Below the pieces are notes generated by a model. The model saw nothing but the letters and a program-made list of their open reading frames with translations. It made no database searches and was not told the DNA's origin. From Actinomyces bowdenii (lineage in GTDB: Bacteria; Actinomycetota; Actinomycetes; Actinomycetales; Actinomycetaceae), in assembly GCF_017592395.1 (NCBI RefSeq), contig NZ_JAGFOU010000017.1:1-64000 (forward strand): 64,000 nt of DNA, in the 5' to 3' direction. Shown piece by piece: positions 52,457-62,052 of this stretch; the first letter of the stretch is position 1, and each line of letters starts with the position of its first letter. The position numbers were made by a program, and so were the translations under genes.

Positions 52457-53971
52457 GTGTCAGGCATGCCAGCCAGGGGACAGACGCGCAGCGCCGCCGA
52501 GGGCACCGCCCGCCCGCCTGTGCGCGAGAGCGTGCCGGACCTGATCCTGGTGCTGCTCATCCTGTGGCCGACCCTCGCCAATCGCCCCGAGCCGCTGCCC
52601 CTCCTCGCCCCACAGGCGGCCACCGTCCTCTACCTGGTGCTCATGGCCCTCTGCTGCGGGGCGATCGCTGCGCGGCGCCTGGCTCCCCTGGCCGGCGTCC
52701 TGCTCATCGGCGCCTGCCTGGTCGTCCACCTCATCGCCTTCCACGACCTGTCCGTCCTCATGGTCCTCTCCGGCCTCATCGCAGTGGAGACCACGCAGTC
52801 CCGGCTGGACCCGCCCTGGCGGTGGGCGCTCCTGGCGGGGGCGGTCCTGGGGGCCTCGGTCGCGATCCTGCGAGGGCTCTACCTGGTCGGCGGCCAGTGG
52901 GGCCGCCTGCCGCTCCTCCTGGTGAGCACGTGGATGGCTGTGGCCCTGGCGGCCTTCGTGGGGGCCTGGAGGCGGCGCGGCAGGGACCGATTCGAGCAGG
53001 CCCTGGAGCGCGCCGCGGTGCTGGAGGCGCAGCAGGACGCCGAGCGGCGCCTGGCGGTGGCCGAGGAGCGCCAGCGCATTGCCCGCGACGTCCACGACCT
53101 GCTGGGCCACTCCCTGTCAGTGATCGCCGTGCAGGCCGAGGGGGCGCGGGCGGTCCTGAATGCCGACCCCGGCGCCGCCGATCGCGCCCTGGGGGTCATC
53201 GGCCAGACCGCCCGGCAGTCGGTCGATGAGGTGCGCGCCCTGGTGGACATGCTGCGCTCCGAGGGCACCTCCCCCTCCGATGCGATGGCCGGTCTGCCGG
53301 GGCAGGGCGGCGGGCAGGCCTCCGGTCGGGGCGAGACCGGCTCCGCCCTGAACCCCGCGCCGTCGGGCACCGGCGCAGCGGGCGGCGCCAACGGGGCCGG
53401 CGAGGACGACGACGCCGTCGAGGCACTGGTGCGCCTGGTGCAGCGGGCCCGCAGGGCCGGCCTGCCGGTGGGACTGAGGCTGGACACCGGTGAGGCCGGT
53501 GCGCCGTCGATACCTCCGCGGGCCGGGCGGGCGCTGGAGCGGACGGCGCAGGAATCGCTGACCAATGCGCTGCGGCATGCTCCCGGTGCGGCGGTGCGGG
53601 TCGAGCTGGTGGTCGCGGGGGACAGCGCCGGGCTGACGGTGACCAACACGGCAGCCGGCGGGACGGGTGAGCCCGGCGCAGGGGAGGGATCCCGCGCCGG
53701 GGCTCGCAACGGGGAGGGCCCCTCGGGCCGCACCCAGCAGTCGGGGCTCCCCCGCGGGCGGGGCGGCTTCGGCCTCATCGCCATGCGGGAGCGGGTGGTG
53801 GCCGCAGGCGGCGCCCTCAGCGCCGGGCCGACCCCCGATGGCGGCTGGCAGGTGCGGGCGCGCCTGCCCCTGGCCGGGCCCGCCGACCCGCCCGCGAGCG
53901 CAGAGCCATCCAGCAGTGCCCGGCCTGCCGCGGGCCCGGGACGGGGCGGCCTGATCGGGGCCCCGGCATGA
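52457..53971 (+). CDS. NarL-type sensor histidine kinase
   Basis: A 504-residue kinase from GTG 52457; ATG 52466 is possible. Four to five N-terminal membrane helices (residues ~27-170) with short loops precede a HisKA_3 domain (ERQRIARDVHDLLGHSLSVI, His213). The HATPase carries an N box (ERTAQESLTNALRHAPG) and a late GGFGLIAMRERVVAAGG box. Gly/Ala-rich insertions occur at ~270-315 and ~395-430. Such intramembrane-sensing kinases often pair with antimicrobial-peptide exporters, as the divergent ABC operon suggests. Confidence 0.9.
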   Translation: MSGMPARGQTRSAAEGTARPPVRESVPDLILVLLILWPTLANRPEPLPLLAPQAATVLYLVLMALCCGAIAARRLAPLAGVLLIGACLVVHLIAFHDLSVLMVLSGLIAVETTQSRLDPPWRWALLAGAVLGASVAILRGLYLVGGQWGRLPLLLVSTWMAVALAAFVGAWRRRGRDRFEQALERAAVLEAQQDAERRLAVAEERQRIARDVHDLLGHSLSVIAVQAEGARAVLNADPGAADRALGVIGQTARQSVDEVRALVDMLRSEGTSPSDAMAGLPGQGGGQASGRGETGSALNPAPSGTGAAGGANGAGEDDDAVEALVRLVQRARRAGLPVGLRLDTGEAGAPSIPPRAGRALERTAQESLTNALRHAPGAAVRVELVVAGDSAGLTVTNTAAGGTGEPGAGEGSRAGARNGEGPSGRTQQSGLPRGRGGFGLIAMRERVVAAGGALSAGPTPDGGWQVRARLPLAGPADPPASAEPSSSARPAAGPGRGGLIGAPA

Positions 53972-54744
53972 CCGGCGCGATGCCCGTGATCCGCCTGGGG
54001 CTGACCGACGATGAGCCGCTCTTCGCCGCGGGCCTGGCGATGCTGCTGGGGGCGCAACCGGATATGGAGGTGGCCTGGCAGGCCGGTGACGGCCGCGAGG
54101 CGCTGAGCCGGCATGCCGCCGACCCGGTGGATGTGCTGCTGCTGGATGTCCAGATGCCGGTCCTGGACGGGCTGTCCACCACCCGCGAGCTGGTGGCCCG
54201 TGGGGCGCCGGGACGGGTGGTCATCCTCACCACCTTCGACACCGACGGCTACGTGCTGGGGGCGATCGAGGCCGGCGCGGCGGGATTCCTGCTGAAGAAC
54301 ACCCCGCCCCAGGAGCTCATCGCGGCGGTGCGCACCGTCCACCAGGGGGATTCGGTCATCTCCCCCGGACCCACCCGCCGCCTGCTCACCGCGGTGCGCG
54401 CCGGGCAGGTGGGAGGGGGCGGCAGCCCGGGTACCGGCGTCGGCGATCCGGACTCGGCTCCCCATGGCCAGGCCGGCCTGGCTGTGGGACAGCAGGAGGC
54501 TGCGGTTGAGGCGCAGCAGGCGGTGGCGGCCCTGACCGGGCGGGAGCGGGAGATCCTGGCGCTCATCGCCCTGGGGCTGACCAATCAGGAGATCTGCGAC
54601 CGGGAGTGGCTGTCCATGGCGACGGTCAAGACGCATGTGAGCCACCTGCTGGCCAAGACCGGCTGCCGCGACCGCGTCCAGCTGGTGCTGCTGGCCCTGC
54701 GGACCGGGGTCATCGACCTGGCCGAGGTCCTCACCGGAGCCTGA
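53968..54744 (+). CDS. NarL/LuxR-family response regulator
   Basis: A 258-residue regulator coupled to the kinase by ATGA. The receiver domain has the phosphoacceptor Asp60 (VDVLLLDVQMPV) and Lys in GFLLKNTPP. A LuxR HTH ends the protein (LTGREREILALIALGLTNQE). The linker between the domains is ~35 residues longer than usual, Gly/Gln-rich. The gene stops six bases before palindromic element D. Confidence 0.92.
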   Translation: MTGAMPVIRLGLTDDEPLFAAGLAMLLGAQPDMEVAWQAGDGREALSRHAADPVDVLLLDVQMPVLDGLSTTRELVARGAPGRVVILTTFDTDGYVLGAIEAGAAGFLLKNTPPQELIAAVRTVHQGDSVISPGPTRRLLTAVRAGQVGGGGSPGTGVGDPDSAPHGQAGLAVGQQEAAVEAQQAVAALTGREREILALIALGLTNQEICDREWLSMATVKTHVSHLLAKTGCRDRVQLVLLALRTGVIDLAEVLTGA

Positions 54745-54750
54745 CCCCTT

Positions 54751-54824
54751 CTTTTCGACAATTTGCATGAGATCGGCGTTTTCCGGGGCTGGAAAAGTAC
54801 GATCTCATGCAAATTCTCGAAAAG
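54751..54824. repeat. Palindromic element, copy D
   Basis: Arms of 25 bp (54751-54775 and 54800-54824, start CTTTTCGACAATTTGCATGA) pair with one mismatch. The 24-nt spacer starts GCGTTTTCC (copy A orientation) and ends GGAAAAGTA. The right arm provides the last codons and the stop of the M23 peptidase gene, cutting off its conserved end. The left side is adjacent to the response regulator stop. Confidence 0.94.
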
Positions 54825-55560
54825 AGCCGGGGGCTCGGGGCGAGGAGTTGCCCGTGCTGCCCACCTGGGCCAGCTGCTGGCCCTCCTCCACCCGCTCCCC
54901 CACGCCCACCCTCAGCGAGCCCTGGCGCAGGTGGGCGTAGAGGGAGTAGCAGCCCCCGGACTCCTCCCCCTCGTGCTCGATGATGACGTGGTTGCCGAGG
55001 ATCCACCCGACTCCCGCCAGCTGCCGGAGGGTCCCCTCGATGAGCAGCATCCCGACCAGCAGCGGCCAGGTGCTGCGGGATCGGTGATCGCGCTGGGATC
55101 CCGACGCCGCGACGACGCGCCCGGGCCCCACGGCCAGGACCGGTTGGCCGAAGCAGGCGGAGTCCTCGGGTCGCCTGCCCCGCAGGGACCAGCCCTCGCA
55201 CAGGGGGACACCCGGGTCGGGCTGACTGAGGTCGACGGCGTAGGCCTGACCGTAGGCCCGGGTCCCATGGGAGGGGACCGCCTGCCCAGGGCTGTTGAGG
55301 GCCACCCACGTCCCGCGCACCGGGGCGCCCACTCCCACCGGGGGCCTCCTGCTCGCCGGCGGGGTAACGCAGGCCAGGGCGAGGCACAGGCCAACAGCCG
55401 CCAGGATGGCCGGCAGGAAGAGGCCCTCAGGCAGGGGGGCGCCAGCCCCGTGCGCCACGGCGAGGACGAGCCCGCCGATCAGCGGAAGACGGTACCACCA
55501 GGTGATCCACCGGCTGATGCCGCGCCTGGCCCCTCCCAGGAGTCCCTCCCGCCCGCTCAT
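54805..55560 (-). pseudogene. M23-family metallopeptidase truncated by palindromic element D
   Basis: ATG 55560 (ATGA overlap with the ArsR gene) opens a 251-residue frame. Two membrane helices (RLPLIGGLVLAVAHGAGAPL, LFLPAILAAVGLCLALACV) are followed by a LytM/M23 domain with the first zinc ligands (SHGTRAYGQAYAVDL) and YSLYAHLRQGS. At VGSTGNSS, where the family continues into PHLHFQ with the last zinc ligand, the sequence turns into element D. The frame ends PRAPGSFREFA, with its final six codons and TGA inside the element arm. The enzyme therefore lacks an essential His and is probably inactive. Confidence 0.82.
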
Positions 55561-56126
55561 CGCCGGGCTCCCAGGATGATGGCCAGCAGTGGGATGACGC
55601 GGGCCACCGGCACCTCGTAGCGCCCACCGCCCACCGAGCGCAGCCATCCGGCGGCGGTGAGCTGGCGCAGGTGGTGGTAGACCTGCCCGCTCGTGCCCAC
55701 CCCCTCTTCCCCCACCAGCTCCTGGGCGGTGGCGGGCGTCACCAGGATGCGCCGCAGGATGCTCAGTCGCACCGGATGCCCCAGGGAGGCCAGCGCCTCG
55801 GCGCAGTCCTGCCACTCGGCCTCCAGCAGCTCGGCGCTCAGCGCCCCCTCCTGCCACTCGGCACGGGTTCCGCTGGGCAGCAGCACATGGCCCAGCAGCA
55901 TGACGGCGCCGGGATCCTCAACGCGCTCATGCAGGCCCTTGAGGGCCCAGAGCACCTCGGGCTCGGGCACTGAGGCCGACGACGGCGCGGCGCCCGCCGC
56001 CCCCGCCCCGGCGCGTCCCGGGCCGCCCGGCCGCCCCCACCCCCGGACGGCCTCCTCCAGCGCGGCGACCCGCCGCTCCAGGTCCGCCCAGTGGTTCTCC
56101 CCAGTCTCCCCTGCCTCCGCGCTCAT
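55557..56126 (-). CDS. ArsR-like winged-helix regulator
   Basis: A 189-residue protein from ATG 56126. ATG 56159 is rejected because an operator-like palindrome lies between the two. The N-terminal part has a coiled ADLERRVAALEEAVRGWG segment and a Gly/Ala linker. A winged helix follows (CAEALASLGHPVRLSILRRI, SGQVYHHLRQLTAAGWLRSV). No cysteine pair for metal sensing is visible. It precedes the truncated peptidase in one operon and is divergent from an MFS transporter. Confidence 0.85.
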   Translation of the reverse strand: MSAEAGETGENHWADLERRVAALEEAVRGWGRPGGPGRAGAGAAGAAPSSASVPEPEVLWALKGLHERVEDPGAVMLLGHVLLPSGTRAEWQEGALSAELLEAEWQDCAEALASLGHPVRLSILRRILVTPATAQELVGEEGVGTSGQVYHHLRQLTAAGWLRSVGGGRYEVPVARVIPLLAIILGARR

Positions 56127-56138
56127 GGACTCTACGGT

Positions 56139-56156
56139 ATTACGTAAGTACGTAAT
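56139..56156. promoter_or_regulatory. 18-bp operator palindrome between arsR-like and MFS genes
   Basis: ATTACGTA-AG-TACGTAAT has perfect 8-bp arms and lies 13 bases before the regulator start, about 95 bases before the MFS start. It is A/T-rich in a G+C-rich region. Autoregulation and control of the divergent transporter are likely. Confidence 0.68.
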
Positions 56157-56249
56157 CATCAACACCTTCGGACTCGGCCACCCGCGATGACGAGTAGCAT
56201 GGCTGCCTCCGCCCGCCCGATCCCCGCCCATGCCCCGAGGAGAGCAGCC

Positions 56250-57560
56250 ATGAGCAGTCCCGCGCCAGTCGACAGCGGCCTGAGCATGTACACCTCCCTG
56301 CTGAGGATCCCGCACGCCGCGCGCTCGGCCGTCTTCGGCGTCGTCGGGCAGCTCCCCTTCCCGCTCCTGGGCATGGGGCTGCTCATCGGCATCCGGGACA
56401 GCTACCACTCCTACACCCTGGCGGGCGTGGTCTCCGGGGTGATGGCCCTGACCTCCGCGATCACCGCCCCCGTGGTGGGCCGGCTCGTGGACGCCCACGG
56501 GCAGAGGCGCGTGGGGCTTCCCGTGGCACTGCTGTGGATCACCGCGATCGCGCTGATGAGCACCGCCCTGGCCCTGCGCCTGCCCCCGTGGGCGATCGTG
56601 GCCTGCGGCGTCCTGCTGGGCACCTCGGTGCCCTTCTCCTCAATGCTGAGGGCGCGCTGGACCCATGTGCTGCGCACGCAGCCCGGGCGGCTCAACTCCG
56701 CGCTGTCGCTGACCTCCACCTTCGAGGAGCTCATGTGGGTCATCGGCAACCCGCTGGCCACCACCCTGGCAGTGAGCGTGGCGCTCCTGTCCCCCTTCGC
56801 CGGGGCCATGGCGGCCATCGCCCTGGCCATCTGGGGCTTCCTGCTGGACAGCACCATCGAGCCCCCGGCCGCGGGCCGCCGCGGGCGCGGTGACGCGGCG
56901 GGGGCCGGGCAGCGGGCCGGGGACGGCGCCGCAGCGCGCCCCGCCGCCGGCGCCTCCCTGCTGTCACCGGGATTCCTCGGACTCATGGTGATCCTGGTGG
57001 CCTACGGGGCCTTCATCGCCGCCCTCAACCTCTCGGTGGTCGCCATGACCAAGGAGATCGGCCGGCCCGGCGCCTCGGGGGCGATCATCGCCTGCTTCTC
57101 GGCGGCCTCCATGGTCGGGGCGCTGGGCTATGGGGCGCGCACCTGGGCCTCCTCGCTGATGCGGCGCTTCTACGCGGGCCTGACGGTGGTGGCCCTGGCC
57201 TCCGCGGCCCTGCCCCTGGTGGGCGGGGTGTGGGCGACGGCCGCGATCCTCCTGCTGGCGGGCCTGGCCCACGCCCCCACCGTCGTCAACGTCAACCAGC
57301 TCCTCATCCGCATGACGCCGCCGCAGCGCCTCACCGAGGCGATGGCCCTGCTGGGCTCGATGTTCGTCGTGGGCATGGCCGTGTCCAACCTGGTCACCGG
57401 CAGGGTGGTGGACGCCTGGGGCTCACAGGCGGGCTTCGTGGCGCTGTCCGCCTTCGCGGTGACGGGCCTGGTCATCGGCCTGGCGGCGATGGGCCCGATC
57501 CGCGCCGCCGCCCAGCCGGTCATCAGGGCCGACGACGGCGCCCTGGAGCCACGGCCGTAG
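56250..57560 (+). CDS. MFS transporter
   Basis: A 436-residue major facilitator from ATG 56250, with GAGGAG before it. Twelve helices are apparent. The loop 2-3 signature reads GRLVDAHGQRRVGLP, close to the GxxxDxxGxRR motif. A hydrophilic Gly/Arg/Ala loop near residues 215-250 separates the halves. Substrate unknown; drug or metabolite efflux is typical for this type next to a small regulator. Confidence 0.88.
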   Translation: MSSPAPVDSGLSMYTSLLRIPHAARSAVFGVVGQLPFPLLGMGLLIGIRDSYHSYTLAGVVSGVMALTSAITAPVVGRLVDAHGQRRVGLPVALLWITAIALMSTALALRLPPWAIVACGVLLGTSVPFSSMLRARWTHVLRTQPGRLNSALSLTSTFEELMWVIGNPLATTLAVSVALLSPFAGAMAAIALAIWGFLLDSTIEPPAAGRRGRGDAAGAGQRAGDGAAARPAAGASLLSPGFLGLMVILVAYGAFIAALNLSVVAMTKEIGRPGASGAIIACFSAASMVGALGYGARTWASSLMRRFYAGLTVVALASAALPLVGGVWATAAILLLAGLAHAPTVVNVNQLLIRMTPPQRLTEAMALLGSMFVVGMAVSNLVTGRVVDAWGSQAGFVALSAFAVTGLVIGLAAMGPIRAAAQPVIRADDGALEPRP

Positions 57561-57656
57561 CCCGGCCGACTGTCCACTATGTGGGGCGCCCCGGACAGGA
57601 CCGGGACCTTGTTCCTACGATGGGGCCACGATCTGCCCCAAGCAGACAAGGAGCAC

Positions 57657-58202
57657 ATGACCATGTCCCTGCATCTCTTCGAGATCGTCCCCGCCGCCGA
57701 GCAGCGCGAGGCGGCCCAGTCGGTGATCGCCGCGATCGCCGAGGCCGCCTCCTCCGTATCCGCCTCCGTCCTGGAGTCCCAGGTCACCGCCGGCCACGGC
57801 CGGGTCTTCAGCATCATCGAGTTCGACGGCGACCCGGCCGCCCTGGGGGCCGCCGTGCGCACGGGCCTGGAGGCGGTTGAGACCGCCGAGATCACCGGCC
57901 CCGACGAGGTCCGCCTGGTCGGTGCCCAGATCGAGGACATCCGCCGGGCGCGGGGCTCGGCCGACTACCTGGTGGAGTGGGACATCCCCGCCGAGATCGA
58001 CATGGAGACCTACCTGACCCGCAAGAAGGCGAACTCCCCGAAGTACGCCCAGGTGCCCGAGGTCTCCTTCCTGCGCACCTACGTGCGCGAGGACACCGTC
58101 AAGTGCCTGTGCTTCTACGACGCCCCCGATGAGGAGACCGTCGTGCGGGCCCGCGAGGCGGTCTCCACCCCGATCGACCGCCTGCACAGGCTGGACGCCT
58201 GA
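57657..58202 (+). CDS. DUF4242-domain protein
   Basis: A 181-residue protein from ATG 57657, preceded by AAGGAG. It contains two ferredoxin-like halves: residues 1-90 (SLHLFEIVPAAEQREAAQSV) and a C-terminal DUF4242 (YLVEWDIPAEIDMETYLTRK, FLRTYVREDTVKCLCFYDAP). DUF4242 proteins have been described as nickel-binding or as small-molecule-binding dimers; the role here is unknown. Monocistronic, tail to tail with the pullulanase gene. Confidence 0.75.
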   Translation: MTMSLHLFEIVPAAEQREAAQSVIAAIAEAASSVSASVLESQVTAGHGRVFSIIEFDGDPAALGAAVRTGLEAVETAEITGPDEVRLVGAQIEDIRRARGSADYLVEWDIPAEIDMETYLTRKKANSPKYAQVPEVSFLRTYVREDTVKCLCFYDAPDEETVVRAREAVSTPIDRLHRLDA

Positions 58203-58250
58203 GGCCCTCGGGGTCCGGCGCGGCGCCCCCGTGGTGAGCCCCGCCCGGGC

Positions 58251-61088
<2,838 letters not shown>

Positions 61089-61404
61089 TGGAGTCCCTTC
61101 CTGCACGGCTCTTGCACGGTGAGGGCGTCGATGCGGGGCGTATGGAGGAGGCGCGGGCGCTACGGGGCCCCGCATCCATCAGTGTTCCCCGCGGAGCGCT
61201 CGGGCGCCACTCGGATTCCGCAGCCCGTCCCCGCGCATCGCCACGGGCTGTGCCGGCAGCCCCGGCAGGCCCTGCGCCCCCGGCTTTCTCCCGGGAGGCC
61301 GCAGGGCGGGCCGGACCATATTTCCCAGGTGGTTCACAGTGCGAGGAGGTGGGTTCTTCCAGGGTGGTCGCGTTACATAGTGATCACCACCGGACGGAAC
61401 CGGT
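61089..61404. other. Gene-less upstream region
   Basis: No coding frame is convincing on either strand. It contains the pullulanase upstream region and, near 61370-61378, a plus-strand TACATA box that may promote the structured RNA region starting about 61385. Confidence 0.45.
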
Positions 61405-61587
61405 CCCGAGGGTTGGGGAGCCTGATGACGGACCGGGTCTCCGAGGCCGGCACCGGGTCTTAGGGAGCCCGGGGCCACCGCTCCGGTGAAGGAGGAGGCC
61501 ATCTCCCCGGGTGCATGGGAACCCGGGTGGCAGAGGGCCCCTCACGAGGCTTGGACCCTCGGGCCCGCCACGGCGGGCCCGAGGGTC
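61405..61587 (+). ncRNA. Candidate structured RNA ending in a strong terminator
   Basis: A ~200-nt non-coding stretch ends in a hairpin with perfect 15-bp arms (GACCCTCGGGCCCGC at 61554-61568, complement at 61573-61587) followed by AAGTCTT. The 5' segment CCCGAGGGTT (61405-61414) can pair with the first half of the terminator's left arm (61554-61563). This gives mutually exclusive terminator and antiterminator or closing stems. In between are several G+C-rich local hairpins (for example CCCGGGTGC ... ACCCGGG around 61516-61538). No known RNA class was matched by eye. It could be a stand-alone small RNA or an attenuator leader for downstream genes. Confidence 0.4.
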
Positions 61588-62052
61588 AAGTCTTACCCCT
61601 CCCCCACCCAGCCCCCCCGGAGGGCACCGCCGCGCGGAGCACGGGGATCATTGGCCCCGCAGGGACCCGGAGAGACTCGCGCCCAGGAGGCGGGCGGGCC
61701 CCATGCTCTCCACGTAGTTTTGCACGGCGCTTGTGAGGAAACCCCGAGCCCCCGGGCGCGCCCCCAGCACAATACGGCCAGAGAGGGGAATCACCGGCCT
61801 GCCGGCCCCTGTCGACGCCCCTGCGATCCTCCCGCGCCAGTGCGGGGAGCAGGAAATAAAACGTTACAATCCCCTCGGCCCTGCGGCGCTCCCAGCCACC
61901 GGGCCCGGCCTCCCCCAGCACGGCCCTCCTCACTGGCCCCCGGCCGGTGCGGGGCCGGCCCGCACCCGTGGCGCCCGGGCGCCACGTCCCAACCACCTCC
62001 CATCCCATGACGCCGCGGCCGCCTGGCTGCCGCGGTTGCGAAGGAGCATTCC
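61588..62052. other. Gene-less stretch with the subtilase promoter
   Basis: About 465 bases without a plausible gene. TACAAT at 61865-61870, within the A/T-rich GGAAATAAAACGTTACAAT context, is a good -10 for the subtilase gene and leaves a ~175-base leader. No strong -35 is seen. Confidence 0.5.

Noticed and set aside
61405-61587. RNase P RNA, tmRNA, SRP RNA or cobalamin riboswitch
   Set aside because: Diagnostic motifs of these classes (for example the tmRNA tag frame, the SRP GGAA tetraloop domain or the B12 box) were not found.
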